From the NCBI RefSeq assembly GCF_016811995.1, contig NZ_CP069159.1:2480001-2544000 (forward strand): a stretch of 64,000 nt of DNA, in the 5' to 3' direction. This document shows, one piece after another, positions 1 to 11,547 of this stretch. The position numbers were made by a program, and so were the translations under genes. Origin of the DNA: Citrobacter sp. R56 (lineage in GTDB: Bacteria > Pseudomonadota > Gammaproteobacteria > Enterobacterales > Enterobacteriaceae). Within the stretch, counting starts at the first letter, position 1. Every line of letters begins with the position of its first letter. The notes under the pieces are model-generated. The model was given only the letters and a program-made list of their open reading frames with translations. It searched no databases and was not told where the DNA came from.

Positions 1-728
1 AACATCGCGGTGACAAAGGCAGGCGTAGCATGGGCAATGTTTTGCAGAACGGGTGAAATATAGGTGTAGAGGGTGAACATTGCCCCCGCGCCCAGCACGA
101 TGGTGAGCAGCGCAGAAAGCACCTGTGGGCGTAACAAGACAGCCAGTTCTTTACGAACATCAGGTCGTTCCCCTGCGCCGCCTTTCGGCAGAGAGAAGAA
201 CAAACTGAGCATCGCAATCACACCCAGCCCAGCGGTCGCTAAAAACGACATCCGCCAGCCAATGGTTTCCCCAAGCCATGTGGCAGCAGGCACGCCGCCG
301 ATGTTTGCAATGGTCAGTCCCATAAACATCGTCGCCACGGCGCTGGCCTGTTTATGTTTCGGCACCACACTGGCCGCCACGACCGAACCCAGTCCGAAAA
401 ACGCGCCGTGATTAAGACTGGACAAAATGCGCGATAGCATCAGGGTGGTGTAATCCGGCGCAATGGCCGACAGGACGTTGCCCAGCGTAAAAATAGCCAT
501 CAGAAAAATCAGCGCATTACGACGAGCACGGTGTGAAAGCAGCAGGGTCATCAACGGCGCGCCCACCATCACGCCCACCGCATAAGCGCTGATGAGCATC
601 CCGGCGGCGGGAATAGAAACATTTACGCCATGCGCAATGACGGGCAACAGCCCCATCGGAGAGAATTCCGTGGTCCCAATACCAAATGCGCCAATCGCAA
701 GCGCCAGTAAGGGGTAATTGATTTTCAT
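1..728 (-). CDS. ydhP: MFS efflux transporter YdhP (3' end outside window)
   Basis: The reverse strand is open from the ATG at 728 to the window edge and gives the first ~242 residues of a protein expected to be about 390 long. It begins MKINYPLLALAIGAFGIG and shows alternating hydrophobic segments typical of a 12-helix major facilitator of the arabinose-efflux/drug-proton antiporter group, with the loop LSHRARRNALIF between helices 2 and 3. Position next to ynhF and purR matches E. coli ydhP. Substrate is not established. The C-terminal third lies beyond base 1, so completeness cannot be judged. Confidence 0.93.
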   Translation of the reverse strand, partial: MKINYPLLALAIGAFGIGTTEFSPMGLLPVIAHGVNVSIPAAGMLISAYAVGVMVGAPLMTLLLSHRARRNALIFLMAIFTLGNVLSAIAPDYTTLMLSRILSSLNHGAFFGLGSVVAASVVPKHKQASAVATMFMGLTIANIGGVPAATWLGETIGWRMSFLATAGLGVIAMLSLFFSLPKGGAGERPDVRKELAVLLRPQVLSALLTIVLGAGAMFTLYTYISPVLQNIAHATPAFVTAM

Positions 729-894
729 ACGTCGACTCCGCTGAACCGTGCCGCGAAGCGACACCCGATAAGAGCCAAAAGCATGACATCAATCACAAAA
801 ATGATAAAGTTAACAGAATGGCAAAAGACTTTTGCTGATTTAGTAACAATGAAGGGGTAACGAGATGAGGGAGAGCACGCTCCCTCACGGTAAA

Positions 895-984
895 TCAGTG
901 CAGTGCGGCGGTCAGACCACCCGCTACGATCAGGCCCAGAACAATAATAGTGGTTACTAACGAAAACTTCAGATCGGTGCTCAT
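895..984 (-). CDS. ynhF: small membrane protein YnhF (29 aa)
   Basis: A 30-codon frame on the reverse strand encodes a 29-residue peptide starting MSTDLKFSLVTT, then one hydrophobic helix (IIVLGLIVAGGLTA) and ending ALH. This matches the E. coli stress-associated inner-membrane small protein YnhF as I remember it, in the same place between ydhP and purR. A strong ribosome site (AAGGAGC) lies 8 bases before the ATG. Molecular role unknown. The frame is too short for ordinary gene callers. Confidence 0.95.
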   Translation of the reverse strand: MSTDLKFSLVTTIIVLGLIVAGGLTAALH

Positions 985-1221
985 CAAATTTGCTCCTTTT
1001 TATTCCCACACAAAAAGTGATATTGCGCATTTTTACACACTTGGATGTAAAAATCTCCCAGGATTTATATTGATAACCACTTTTAACTCTTCCCCTTTTC
1101 GTCAAGATCAGACAAAATTCCACGCTTACTTGATTAGCGTACCGGCCATTGACCCCCTCCTGACGTTTCGTGTCGTTTTCCCGGCGTGCCGCAACCCTGA
1201 TGTTGCGATAAGGGTGTGTAA

Positions 1222-1237
1222 AGGCAAACGTTTACCT
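1222..1237 (+). promoter_or_regulatory. PurR operator 1 upstream of purR
   Basis: The sequence AGGCAAACGTTTACCT is a near-palindromic PUR box centred on CG, 44 bases before the purR start. It matches the upstream operator through which E. coli PurR represses its own gene. Confidence 0.9.
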
Positions 1238-1280
1238 ACAGTATTTTCAGGAGTTTGGATATGGTCTGGAGTGAAATGTA

Positions 1281-2306
1281 ATGGCAACAATTAAAGATGT
1301 AGCGAAGCGAGCAAACGTTTCCACTACAACCGTATCACATGTAATTAACAAAACGCGTTTTGTCGCAGAAGAGACACGCAATGCTGTCTGGGCAGCAATC
1401 AAAGAATTGCACTACTCCCCGAGTGCCGTCGCCCGCAGCCTGAAGGTGAATCACACCAAATCTATCGGCCTGCTGGCAACCAGCAGTGAAGCCGCCTATT
1501 TTGCTGAGATTATTGAAGCCGTTGAGAAAAACTGCTTCCAGAAAGGCTACACTCTGATCCTTGGCAATGCCTGGAATAATCTTGAAAAACAACGGGCCTA
1601 CCTTTCCATGATGGCACAAAAGCGTGTGGATGGTCTGCTGGTTATGTGTTCGGAATATCCAGAGTCTCTGCTCTCCATGCTTGAAGAGTATCGCCATATT
1701 CCCATGGTGGTTATGGATTGGGGCGAAGCGAAAGCTGACTTTACCGATACGGTCATTGATAACGCGTTCGAAGGCGGTTATATGGCCGGTCGTTATCTGG
1801 TGGAGCGCGGTCATCGTGAAATCGGCGTCATTCCTGGCCCGATGGAGCGTAACACGGGTGCTGGCCGCCTGGCGGGCTTTATGAAGGCGATGGACGAAGC
1901 ACTGATAAAAGTCCCGGAAAACTGGATTGTGCAGGGCGATTTTGAACCTGAGTCTGGTTATCGTGCAATGCAGCAAATCCTCTCTCAGACCCATCGCCCT
2001 ACTGCGGTATTCTGCGGTGGCGACATCATGGCAATGGGGGCGCTCTGCGCTGCTGACGAAATGGGTTTGCGCGTACCGCAGGATATTTCGGTGATCGGTT
2101 ATGACAATGTGCGTAACGCGCGCTATTTCACACCCGCACTGACCACCATTCACCAGCCGAAAGACTCACTGGGCGAAACGGCCTTTAATATGTTGTTAGA
2201 CCGTATCGTCAACAAGCGTGAAGAGTCGCAGTCTATTGAAGTCCACCCGCGACTGATTGAACGTCGTTCGGTTGCGGATGGTCCGTTCCGCGACTATCGT
2301 CGTTAA
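1281..2306 (+). CDS. purR: HTH-type purine repressor PurR
   Basis: LacI-family repressor of 341 residues, the same length as E. coli PurR. The N-terminal helix-turn-helix ([20 protein letters not shown]) is followed by the hinge helix around residues 48-56 and the periplasmic-binding-like corepressor domain, which binds hypoxanthine or guanine. With corepressor it represses purine and pyrimidine biosynthesis genes. Two PUR boxes lie upstream and within the first codons, indicating autoregulation. The stop codon interlocks with that of convergent punR in TTAA. Confidence 0.98.
   Translation: MATIKDVAKRANVSTTTVSHVINKTRFVAEETRNAVWAAIKELHYSPSAVARSLKVNHTKSIGLLATSSEAAYFAEIIEAVEKNCFQKGYTLILGNAWNNLEKQRAYLSMMAQKRVDGLLVMCSEYPESLLSMLEEYRHIPMVVMDWGEAKADFTDTVIDNAFEGGYMAGRYLVERGHREIGVIPGPMERNTGAGRLAGFMKAMDEALIKVPENWIVQGDFEPESGYRAMQQILSQTHRPTAVFCGGDIMAMGALCAADEMGLRVPQDISVIGYDNVRNARYFTPALTTIHQPKDSLGETAFNMLLDRIVNKREESQSIEVHPRLIERRSVADGPFRDYRR
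1309..1324 (+). promoter_or_regulatory. PurR operator 2 inside the purR coding region
   Basis: GAGCAAACGTTTCCAC, at codons 10-15 of purR, is a second PUR box. E. coli purR carries an intragenic operator at the same place, where bound repressor acts as a roadblock. Confidence 0.85.
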
Positions 2307-3235
2307 GCTTCCCCAGCGGGAACCTCTTCAGGTTCTCGCAACCACTCTTTATTCAGCGTTTCACTGTCGCCTAAATACTCCAGCAGCCAGGCTAATGCGG
2401 GCGACGTGTCATTTTGCTGCCAGGTCAGGCAACATGCTGCATCCGGGAACGGATTCTCCAGGGTTAACGCGACCCATTTGCCGCTGTCGATCCACGGTTT
2501 TGCAAAATGCGTAGGCACCATACCGACACATAATCCGGCGGAAAGACAGGTCGCTGACGACTCCCAATCCGGCACAATCACCCGTTTTTGGTTATCCAGC
2601 AGCCAGGTAATACGTTTCGGCAGCGTCCGAGACGTATCTTCACGGACCAGCGATGGCCAGTTGCGCAACGTATCATCACTCAAGGGTCCGGGCATCGCCG
2701 CCAGGGGATGATGACTTGCCACCACGCAGCTCCAGCTCAACATTCCCATATCGCGAAAGGTATAGCGCCCGCCGACGGGGATCGCCTGCGTCGCACCGAT
2801 AGCCAGTTCCACGCGTCCGTCGGAAAGCGCATCCCAGACGCCGTTGAACACCTCCTGAGAAACGACCAGCTCAACATCATCAAAATGGCGGTAGAAATCG
2901 ACAATCATCTGCCGGGTGCGTTCTGGCCGCACAATATTGTCTACCGCGATAGGCAGTTGCCCTCGCCAGCCGTTCGCAATCTGTTGGCACTGCTGGCGGG
3001 TGATCTGCATTTTTTTGATAACAGAGCGGCCTTCTTTTAAAAACCAGGCACCGGCGGGCGTCAATTCCACATCCCGGTGGCGTCGTTCAAACAGGGGAAC
3101 CGCCAGCCACTCTTCCAGTTGACGTACGGTGTAGCTGACGGCCGAGGGCACGCGATGCAGTTCCTGGGCGGCGGAACTGAAGCTGCCATTGCGCGCGACA
3201 GCATCAACAACTTCAAGGGAATATTCTGACCACAT
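2303..3235 (-). CDS. punR: LysR-type regulator PunR (YdhB)
   Basis: A 310-residue LysR regulator with a winged helix-turn-helix in the first 65 residues ([20 protein letters not shown]) followed by a substrate-binding domain. It is divergent from the transporter gene punC across 113 bases. The E. coli orthologue YdhB/PunR activates that neighbour in response to purine nucleosides, so the pairing here implies the same circuit. The start at 3235 ([13 protein letters not shown]) is the usual LysR N-terminus; an upstream in-frame start is not needed. Confidence 0.93.
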   Translation of the reverse strand: MWSEYSLEVVDAVARNGSFSSAAQELHRVPSAVSYTVRQLEEWLAVPLFERRHRDVELTPAGAWFLKEGRSVIKKMQITRQQCQQIANGWRGQLPIAVDNIVRPERTRQMIVDFYRHFDDVELVVSQEVFNGVWDALSDGRVELAIGATQAIPVGGRYTFRDMGMLSWSCVVASHHPLAAMPGPLSDDTLRNWPSLVREDTSRTLPKRITWLLDNQKRVIVPDWESSATCLSAGLCVGMVPTHFAKPWIDSGKWVALTLENPFPDAACCLTWQQNDTSPALAWLLEYLGDSETLNKEWLREPEEVPAGEA

Positions 3236-3348
3236 ATTCTGCCTACAAAAAATTTGAATTCAGTAGACAAATATTAGCGTTTCACAACAGGAATTTCACT
3301 CCCTACACTCTGCGGCAATGTCTTACTGATAAAAAAAGAGAATGTATT

Positions 3349-4554
3349 ATGCAACCGGGAAAAGGGTTTTTAGTCTGGCTGGCGGGTCTCAGCGTACTGG
3401 GTTTTCTGGCAACAGATATGTACTTACCTGCATTTGCTGCCATTCAGGCCGATTTGCAGACACCTGCCTCTGCCGTCAGCGCCAGTCTGAGCCTGTTCTT
3501 AGCCGGGTTCGCCATCGCCCAGCTCGCCTGGGGTCCGCTATCCGATCGTTACGGTCGTAAGCCCATACTATTGCTCGGTTTGTCGATCTTCGCCCTCGGA
3601 AGTCTGGGTATGCTGTGGGTAGAAAGTGCAACAGGCTTGCTGGTTCTGCGCTTTATCCAGGCCATTGGCGTGTGTGCTGCTGCTGTTGTCTGGCAGGCAC
3701 TGGTGACGGATTACTACCCGTCGCAAAAAGTTAACCGTATTTTTGCCACCATCATGCCGTTGGTCGGGTTGTCGCCTGCGCTTGCGCCATTGTTAGGCAG
3801 TTGGATCCTCGCGCATTTTTCCTGGCAGGCCATTTTCGCCACGCTGTTTGTGATTACGCTGATCCTGATGCTGCCCGCCCTGCGTTTAAAACCCACCGCA
3901 AAAGCACGTGACGATAGTCAGGATAAACTGACGTTCACTACCCTGCTGCGTTCGAAAGCCTATCGTGGGAACGTGCTGATTTACGCAGCCTGTTCCGCCA
4001 GCTTCTTTGCATGGTTAACCGGTTCGCCGTTCATCCTTAGTGAAATGGGTTATAGCCCCGCAGTGATTGGTCTCAGTTATGTTCCGCAAACCATCGCCTT
4101 CCTGATCGGTGGGTACGGTTGCCGCGCAGCGTTACAAAAATGGCAGGGGCAACAGCTGTTACCCTGGTTATTGGTCATCTTCGCATTGAGCGTCGTCGCG
4201 ACCTGGGCGACCAGTTTTATTAGCCATGTATCGCTGACCGAAATTCTGATCCCCTTCTGTGTCATGGCTATCGCCAACGGCGCGATCTACCCTATTGTTG
4301 TGGCTCAGGCATTGCGCCCATTCCCACAAGCCACCGGGCGTGCCGCAGCATTGCAGAATTCACTGCAGTTGGGTCTCTGTTTCCTGGCCAGTCTGGTCGT
4401 CTCCTGGTTAATCAGCACACCGTTGCTGACCACCACCAGCGTCATGTTATCGACCGTTGCGCTCGCAGGATTGGGGTATTGGATGCAGTCGCAGGCGAGC
4501 GAGTCCACGCATCACACCGCGCACTCTGAGATGGCACACAACGATTCGTACTAA
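3349..4554 (+). CDS. punC: MFS purine nucleoside transporter PunC (YdhC)
   Basis: A 401-residue Bcr/CflA-type major facilitator with 12 predicted helices and the motif [14 protein letters not shown] (about residues 62-75) between helices 2 and 3. It is divergently paired with the LysR gene punR. E. coli YdhC/PunC moves purine nucleosides, and the conserved neighbourhood supports the same role. The C-terminal tail is His/Ser-rich ([14 protein letters not shown]), an ordinary variable cytoplasmic end. Confidence 0.92.
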   Translation: MQPGKGFLVWLAGLSVLGFLATDMYLPAFAAIQADLQTPASAVSASLSLFLAGFAIAQLAWGPLSDRYGRKPILLLGLSIFALGSLGMLWVESATGLLVLRFIQAIGVCAAAVVWQALVTDYYPSQKVNRIFATIMPLVGLSPALAPLLGSWILAHFSWQAIFATLFVITLILMLPALRLKPTAKARDDSQDKLTFTTLLRSKAYRGNVLIYAACSASFFAWLTGSPFILSEMGYSPAVIGLSYVPQTIAFLIGGYGCRAALQKWQGQQLLPWLLVIFALSVVATWATSFISHVSLTEILIPFCVMAIANGAIYPIVVAQALRPFPQATGRAAALQNSLQLGLCFLASLVVSWLISTPLLTTTSVMLSTVALAGLGYWMQSQASESTHHTAHSEMAHNDSY

Positions 4555-4668
4555 AAATAGCGATAATAGCCACTGATTAGCTCGCTAACATTTTTGGGTT
4601 GTTTCACCGATTATTGAGGCCTATACTCATTTTCGGTTGTTACATAAATACGATAAATATTACGTTCT

Positions 4669-4692
4669 AACGGGAGCCGGAGCGCTCCCGTT
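4669..4692 (+). promoter_or_regulatory. hairpin in the cfa upstream region
   Basis: AACGGGAG and CTCCCGTT pair around an 8-base loop about 155 bases before the cfa start. In E. coli cfa has a distal promoter giving a long leader targeted by small RNAs and a shorter stationary-phase promoter. This hairpin would sit in the long leader. No U-tract follows, so it is not an obvious terminator. Confidence 0.5.
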
Positions 4693-4846
4693 TAGCCAGG
4701 GAATGGTCTTTTCGGCAAGGGTTCTCCCTTCCTCTGTTCTACGTCGGATTATAGGCTCGCGGACTTTTTCCGTGAGATTTCTCACAAAGCCAAAAAGCGT
4801 CTACGCTGTTTTAAGGTTCTGATCACCGACCAGTGATGGAGAAACT

Positions 4847-5995
4847 ATGAGTTCATCGTGTATAGAAGAAGTCAGTGTACCGGATGATGACTGGTACCGT
4901 ATCACCAACGAATTACTGAGCCGCGCGGGCGTTGCTATCAACGGTCCTGCCCCGGCTGATATTCAAATCAAAAACCCCGATTTTTTCAAACGCGTATTGC
5001 AGGAAGGATCGCTGGGTTTAGGTGAAAGTTACATGGATGGCTGGTGGGAGTGCGAACGACTGGATATTTTCTTCAATAAAGTTCTGCGCGCAGGCCTCGA
5101 AAATCAACTCCCTCACCATTTTAAAGATACACTCCGCATCGCAGGCGCACGCCTGTTCAACCTGCAAAGTAAAAAACGCGCCTGGATAGTCGGCAAAGAG
5201 CATTACGATCTTGGTAATGATCTTTTCAGCCGGATGCTTGACCCGTATATGCAATATTCCTGCGCCTACTGGAAAGAAGCCGATACTCTGGAGTCTGCCC
5301 AGCAGGCGAAGCTAAAAATGATTTGTGAAAAATTGCAGCTTAAACCGGGTATGCGCGTGCTGGATATCGGCTGCGGTTGGGGCGGATTATCACAATATAT
5401 GGCGGCCAATTATGCAGTCAGCGTGGTGGGAGTGACCATTTCTGCAGAGCAGCAGAAAATGGCGCAACAACGCTGCGAAGGTTTGGATGTCACCATTCTG
5501 CTGCAGGATTATCGCGACTTACAGGATCAGTTCGATCGTATTGTTTCGGTAGGGATGTTTGAACATGTCGGCCCCAAAAACTACGACACCTACTTTGAGG
5601 TGGTTGACCGTAATTTAAAATCTGACGGCCTGTTTCTGCTTCATACCATCGGCTCTAAAAAGACCGACAACAATGTCGACCCATGGATCAATAAATATAT
5701 CTTCCCGAACGGTTGCCTACCTTCCGTACGCCAGATAGCCAACGCCAGCGAACCGCATTTTGTGATGGAGGACTGGCACAATTTTGGCGCCGATTATGAT
5801 ACAACGCTGATGTCGTGGTATTCGCGCTTTATCAATGCCTGGCCTGAAATCGCAGAGAACTACAGCGAGCGTTTTAAGCGGATGTTTAGCTACTATTTGA
5901 ATGCCTGCGCTGGCGCATTTCGCGCCCGAGATATTCAACTCTGGCAGGTCGTTTTTTCGCGCGGTGTTGAACACGGTCTGCGCGTTCCCCGCTAA
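4847..5995 (+). CDS. cfa: cyclopropane-fatty-acyl-phospholipid synthase
   Basis: A 382-residue enzyme that transfers a methylene group from S-adenosylmethionine to double bonds of membrane phospholipid acyl chains, usually at entry to stationary phase and under acid stress. The N-terminal domain contains LGLGESYMDGWWECERLD. The SAM-binding motif VLDIGCGWGGL begins near residue 171, followed by GVTISAEQQ and the catalytic-region stretch VSVGMFEHVGPKNY. Length equals the E. coli enzyme. ATG at 4847 follows GATGGAGAAACT, which supplies the ribosome site. A leader of nearly 300 bases separates it from punC. Confidence 0.98.
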   Translation: MSSSCIEEVSVPDDDWYRITNELLSRAGVAINGPAPADIQIKNPDFFKRVLQEGSLGLGESYMDGWWECERLDIFFNKVLRAGLENQLPHHFKDTLRIAGARLFNLQSKKRAWIVGKEHYDLGNDLFSRMLDPYMQYSCAYWKEADTLESAQQAKLKMICEKLQLKPGMRVLDIGCGWGGLSQYMAANYAVSVVGVTISAEQQKMAQQRCEGLDVTILLQDYRDLQDQFDRIVSVGMFEHVGPKNYDTYFEVVDRNLKSDGLFLLHTIGSKKTDNNVDPWINKYIFPNGCLPSVRQIANASEPHFVMEDWHNFGADYDTTLMSWYSRFINAWPEIAENYSERFKRMFSYYLNACAGAFRARDIQLWQVVFSRGVEHGLRVPR

Positions 5996-6002
5996 CAGAG
6001 CA

Positions 6003-6024
6003 GCCCCCGAAATTCTGCGGGGGC
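6003..6024. terminator. GC-rich hairpin between convergent cfa and ribC
   Basis: GCCCCCG pairs with CGGGGGC across an 8-base loop just after the cfa stop. The plus-strand side is followed by a pyrimidine-rich run (CACTTTCATCTTTT), consistent with a cfa terminator. Confidence 0.7.
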
Positions 6025-6036
6025 CACTTTCATCTT

Positions 6037-6678
6037 TTAGGCGTCATTCGCCAGCTTATTTACGGCGCTGTCCCGGGCCGCTAATACGCGCTCAACCGTA
6101 TCGATAACCGCCTGGGTTTGCGGGTCAATTTCGATATTCACGCGAGCGCCCAGCTTTTTCTTGCCAAGCGTAGTGCGTTCAAGCGTTTCTGGAATAAGGT
6201 GAACACAAAAACGCGTTGCGGTAACTTCTCCCACGGTCAGGCTGATGCCATCGATGCCGATATATCCTTTGTACAGAATATATTTCATCAACTGCGGATC
6301 CTGAACTTTGAACCAAATCTGACGATTATTTTCTGAGGTCAGAATTTTTGAGATCTCGGCAGTGGTCATAATATGGCCCGACATTAAATGCCCACCAATC
6401 TCATCACTGAATTTGGCGGCGCGTTCAACATTAATCAGATCGCCGACGTTCAGCTCACCTAAATTAGTAATGCGTAAGGTCTCTTTCATCAAATCAAAAC
6501 TGATCTGATTGCCCTTGATTTCGGTCACGGTCAGACAGCAACCGTTGTGCGCCACCGACGCCCCCGTCTCCAGCCCATCCAGCATGTATTCAGGTAATTC
6601 CACTACATGAGTGCGAAAATTCGGTTTTTCATCAATAGACACCAGTCTGGCGGTGCCCTGCACAATACCCGTAAACAT
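6037..6678 (-). CDS. ribC: riboflavin synthase, alpha subunit
   Basis: A 213-residue enzyme that dismutates two 6,7-dimethyl-8-ribityllumazine molecules to riboflavin. It has the expected duplicated lumazine-binding barrels: [12 protein letters not shown] opens the first, and the second carries [13 protein letters not shown] and [12 protein letters not shown]. Start placed at 6678 because the protein then begins with the invariant MFTGIV and has GGAG seven bases upstream; a longer frame to 6723 adds 15 non-conserved residues. Divergent from mdtK, as in E. coli. Confidence 0.97.
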   Translation of the reverse strand: MFTGIVQGTARLVSIDEKPNFRTHVVELPEYMLDGLETGASVAHNGCCLTVTEIKGNQISFDLMKETLRITNLGELNVGDLINVERAAKFSDEIGGHLMSGHIMTTAEISKILTSENNRQIWFKVQDPQLMKYILYKGYIGIDGISLTVGEVTATRFCVHLIPETLERTTLGKKKLGARVNIEIDPQTQAVIDTVERVLAARDSAVNKLANDA

Positions 6679-6704
6679 ACCTGCAACTCCTGAAATCAGT
6701 TTGA

Positions 6705-8270
<1,566 letters not shown>

Positions 8271-8294
8271 ATACGCAACCCCCACCTAAAAGCC

Positions 8295-8327
8295 AAAAAA
8301 AAACCGAACACACATTGTGTGTTCGGT
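8295..8327 (-). terminator. strong intrinsic terminator reading leftward
   Basis: ACCGAACACAC and GTGTGTTCGGT form a perfect 11-bp stem with a 3-base loop. On the minus strand the stem is followed by an unbroken run of nine T residues. No known minus-strand gene feeds it; it would end whatever is transcribed leftward from the mdtK-porin gap. Confidence 0.85.
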
Positions 8328-8349
8328 ATCCAACAGATGAATAAATGTA

Positions 8350-8388
8350 CTACTGCGTAAGCAGAATATCACGCAAGTGCATATCCAT
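8350..8388 (-). CDS. candidate leader peptide or mini-ORF (10-12 codons)
   Basis: On the minus strand GAGAGGA precedes ATGGATATG, then a short frame encoding MDMHLRDILLTQ and a TAG stop. The second ATG at 8382 has the better spacing from the Shine-Dalgarno-like run. The frame lies about 25 bases upstream of a strong leftward terminator hairpin and just downstream of a dyad, so a small transcript with a short peptide is plausible. I do not recognise the peptide. It could equally be chance sequence within an untranslated small RNA. Confidence 0.35.
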   Translation of the reverse strand: MDMHLRDILLTQ

Positions 8389-8422
8389 TCCTCTCATTGT
8401 AGATTTAATAAATAAATTAAAA

Positions 8423-8436
8423 ACTCATATTTGAGT
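8423..8436. promoter_or_regulatory. dyad in the mdtK-porin gap
   Basis: ACTCA and TGAGT flank a 4-base AT spacer, within very AT-rich DNA, just upstream (minus strand) of the mini-ORF. A further inverted repeat at 8457-8478 (GAGCCG/CGGCTC) is followed on the minus strand by TTTT. The AT-rich stretch 8271-8710 holds no other recognisable gene. Confidence 0.3.
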
Positions 8437-8710
8437 CACAAAACTAACGATGAAAAGAGCCGCACAGGTCTACGGCTCGATAATTATAACGATTTTAATA
8501 TTTAAAACAAATACACAAATTATATGTGAAACATAATTTCATTCGTCGCATGAATGTATATTTCCATTAGTTACGATTGTATTAACTGATAACACATAAT
8601 AAATAGTTAGGATTTGCTGAACTATTAAGATTCAGCTTAGGATATTATTGATTCAATGAATCGCAATTAGTTCCATCTTCTAAAAATAATTTTGGTATTC
8701 GAGGGATAAA

Positions 8711-9853
8711 ATGAAAAGAAAGGTATTGGCTATCGTCATTCCAGCCCTGATGGCGGCTGGTGCAGCTCACGCTGCTGAAGTTTATAACAAAGACGGTAAC
8801 AAGTTAGATCTCTATGGCAAAGTCGATGGTTTGCATTATTTCTCTGATGATACAGCTTCTGATGGTGACATGAGCTATATCCGTCTGGGCTTCAAAGGTG
8901 AAACTCAGATTACTGATCAACTGACCGGCTACGGTCAGTGGGAATACAACGTGCAAGCCAACACCACTGAAAGCGACCACGGTAATTCATGGACCCGTCT
9001 GGCGTTCGCGGGTCTGAAGTTCGGTGACTACGGTTCATTCGACTACGGTCGTAACTACGGCGTTCTCTACGACGTTGAAGGTTGGACCGATATGCTGCCA
9101 GAATTCGGTGGCGACTCCTACACCAAAGCTGACAACTTCATGACCGGTCGTGCTAATGGCGTAGCGACTTACCGTAACAACAACTTCTTCGGGATGGTTG
9201 ATGGTCTGAGCTTTGCCCTGCAGTACCAGGGTGCGAATGAAAACCAGGTTACTGACGAAGCATACTTTGACGGTATGACTCAGGAAGGTACGGGCAATGG
9301 CAGCGACCGTAATGTGAAAAATTCCAACGGCGACGGGTTCGGTATCTCCTCTACGTATGATCTGGGTATGGGCGTCAGCTTCGGTGCTGCATATACCTCT
9401 TCCGATCGTACTAATGAGCAGGTTAACCATTCAACCGCCGGTGGCGATAAAGCAGATGCGTGGACGGCTGGCCTGAAATATGATGCGAACAACATCTATC
9501 TGGCAACCATGTATTCTGAAACCCGCAATATGACTCCGTATGGTGGTCGTTTTGATAATACCATCGCCAATAAAACGCAGAACTTTGAAGTAACTGCGCA
9601 ATATCAGTTCGACTTCGGTTTACGCCCGGCAGTTTCTTTCCTGATGTCTAAAGGTAAAGACCTGGTCGGCGTGGACAACGACAAAGATCTGGTGAAATAT
9701 GCTGATATTGGCGCGACATACTACTTCAACAAAAATATGTCCACCTACGTTGATTACAAAATCAACCTGCTGGATGAAGACGACAGCTTCTATTCACGGA
9801 ACGACATCGCGACTGATGACGTCGTCGCTTTAGGCCTGGTTTACCAGTTCTAA
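8711..9853 (+). CDS. OmpC/OmpF-family general porin, OmpN-like
   Basis: A 380-residue outer-membrane trimeric porin. The signal peptide [21 protein letters not shown] is cleaved before [19 protein letters not shown], and the protein ends LGLVYQF, whose terminal Phe is the outer-membrane assembly signal. The constriction-loop (L3) region contains [11 protein letters not shown]. Signal and barrel segments resemble OmpN/OmpS2 more than OmpC or OmpF, judged by eye. Good ribosome site GAGGGA before ATG. E. coli has no porin gene here, so this is a lineage-specific copy. The AT-rich upstream region suggests silencing or two-component control, but no specific site is claimed. Confidence 0.9.
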   Translation: MKRKVLAIVIPALMAAGAAHAAEVYNKDGNKLDLYGKVDGLHYFSDDTASDGDMSYIRLGFKGETQITDQLTGYGQWEYNVQANTTESDHGNSWTRLAFAGLKFGDYGSFDYGRNYGVLYDVEGWTDMLPEFGGDSYTKADNFMTGRANGVATYRNNNFFGMVDGLSFALQYQGANENQVTDEAYFDGMTQEGTGNGSDRNVKNSNGDGFGISSTYDLGMGVSFGAAYTSSDRTNEQVNHSTAGGDKADAWTAGLKYDANNIYLATMYSETRNMTPYGGRFDNTIANKTQNFEVTAQYQFDFGLRPAVSFLMSKGKDLVGVDNDKDLVKYADIGATYYFNKNMSTYVDYKINLLDEDDSFYSRNDIATDDVVALGLVYQF

Positions 9854-9873
9854 TATTTGCCCTGTATAAAGTA

Positions 9874-9901
9874 GCCCACTCTGCAACAGGTGGGCTTTTT
9901 T
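9874..9901 (+). terminator. terminator of the porin gene
   Basis: GCCCAC and GTGGGC pair across a 10-base loop, followed by TTTTTT, 20 bases after the porin stop codon. Confidence 0.9.
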
Positions 9902-10128
9902 CTTATATTCTCCTGGCTACGGACAAATATCCGTTCCCCCTTTCTTTGGCTTAATATTCGCCACATACAAATAAATCACCGTGACTCCACAATTTTTGTG
10001 TGCATTTAGAGGGCATACCTCTTTAGAATCTTGCCCGGCTCTATGACTTGTTTAAGACATAGATTTACTTACTGAAAACAAACTCTTTCCGGCATTTCAG
10101 GTGCTGAATGAGGCAAGAGGCTTAAAAT

Positions 10129-11472
10129 ATGTTCACCACGCTCGCCTATGTTGCGCTTTTTTTGATCTGTTCATGGGGTGTATTTAAAATAGATCAGAAG
10201 AGTCAATCCCTTTCCCGCGCTGTCTTCATTGCTATTTTTTTGGGTGCCGCCATCGGCATATCTCTCCATTTTATGGCAACCGACAACAGCAAAACCATTA
10301 TGGAATGGTATAGCATTATCGGAAATGGTTATGTCAATTTATTAAAACTCGTCGCAATTCCACTTATTTTCATATCCATTCTTTCTGCAATTAACAAACT
10401 CGAAAACAATGCCGGTATCGGTAAGATGTCGTTGACCATCGTTGCCTGCATGCTGTGCCTGGTGATGATCGCCGGATTCGTGGGGCTGCTTACAGCGCAC
10501 ACCATTGGACTGGATGCCAGCGCCTTTGGACAGATGCAATCAACGCTGACAGCCGAGGATGTCAACAAAACGGCCGCTGTATCATTACCTCAGTTAGTGA
10601 CATCGTTAATCCCCACCAATATATTTCTCGACCTTACCGGGGCAAGAAGCGTTTCCGTCATTGGTATCGTCATTTTTACTCTTCTGGCTGGCATCGCGCT
10701 GTTAAAAGTCAAAAAAGACGCCCCCGAAGAAGGTAAAAAATTAAGCGCGGGTATTAATGCCATACAGATTTGGGTAATGAAGATGGTGCGTATCGTCATT
10801 GCGCTGACGCCTTATGGGGTGATGGCATTAATGGCAAACGTATTTTCATCATATCAGCTTTCACAATTTACCAGCCTGCTGGGGTTTATTGCCGCTTGTT
10901 ATCTGGCGGTGGCAATGATGTTTATCGTGCACGCCATTTTGCTGGTGCTGAGTGGTAAAAATCCCATTCACTACTTTAAAACCGTTTGGCCCGTGCTCAC
11001 CTTTGCCTTTGTCTCACGCAGTAGCGCAGCGTCAATTCCTCTGGCGATATCTGCACAGGAAAAATATGGCGTACCGAATACGATTGCCAATATTGCGGCA
11101 TCTTTCGGCTCCAGCATGGGGCAGAACGGGTGTGCGGGTATTTATCCTGCCATTATGGTGGCGATGATTGCACCAACAATGGGTGTCGATCCGTTATCTC
11201 TTCATTTCCTGGCAACCCTGCTTCCCGCGATCGCGTTGGGATCGATTGGCGTCGCGGGTGTGGGTGGGGGTGGGACATTTGCATCACTGATCGTTCTTTC
11301 GACGCTGAACTTCCCGGTGGCGCTGGTCGGTATCTTTATTGCGATAGAACCTGTCGTTGATATGGCAAGGACTGCGCTCAATGTGAATGGCTCAATGATG
11401 TCTGGTGTTCTGGCAACCCGATTGCTGAGTGAAAAAGGTCAGGAACAACAAGACAGTGCAACAATGAATTAA
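10129..11472 (+). CDS. TcyP-like dicarboxylate/amino acid:cation symporter
   Basis: A 447-residue DAACS-family secondary transporter. Its segments follow L-cystine importer TcyP (YdjN) of E. coli: GNGYVNLLKLVAIPLIFISI in the scaffold, the serine-rich hairpin FVSRSSAASIPLAISAQEKYGV, SSMGQNGCAGIYPAIMVAMIAP, and the C-terminal transport-domain motif DMARTALNVNGSMM. Length is close to TcyP. Similarity suggests cystine or a related sulfur amino acid as substrate, but a dicarboxylate cannot be excluded. Monocistronic, with AGAGG before the start. Not part of the E. coli backbone at this site. Confidence 0.8.
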   Translation: MFTTLAYVALFLICSWGVFKIDQKSQSLSRAVFIAIFLGAAIGISLHFMATDNSKTIMEWYSIIGNGYVNLLKLVAIPLIFISILSAINKLENNAGIGKMSLTIVACMLCLVMIAGFVGLLTAHTIGLDASAFGQMQSTLTAEDVNKTAAVSLPQLVTSLIPTNIFLDLTGARSVSVIGIVIFTLLAGIALLKVKKDAPEEGKKLSAGINAIQIWVMKMVRIVIALTPYGVMALMANVFSSYQLSQFTSLLGFIAACYLAVAMMFIVHAILLVLSGKNPIHYFKTVWPVLTFAFVSRSSAASIPLAISAQEKYGVPNTIANIAASFGSSMGQNGCAGIYPAIMVAMIAPTMGVDPLSLHFLATLLPAIALGSIGVAGVGGGGTFASLIVLSTLNFPVALVGIFIAIEPVVDMARTALNVNGSMMSGVLATRLLSEKGQEQQDSATMN

Positions 11473-11506
11473 CCTGTATTCAGGGTTTTCTCAAGCCTAT
11501 CTGTTT

Positions 11507-11547
11507 CCTCAGCGTTTGCCCCTTTCCCCCGGGAGCACACGCTGAGG
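11507..11547. terminator. inverted repeat downstream of the symporter gene
   Basis: CCTCAGCGT and ACGCTGAGG form a 9-bp stem around a pyrimidine-rich 23-base loop, 35 bases after the stop codon. There is no U-tract, so terminator function is uncertain. Confidence 0.45.

Noticed and set aside
4637..4822. 60-codon ORF in the cfa leader
   Set aside because: No ribosome site, no recognisable features; the region is the known-type long 5' leader.
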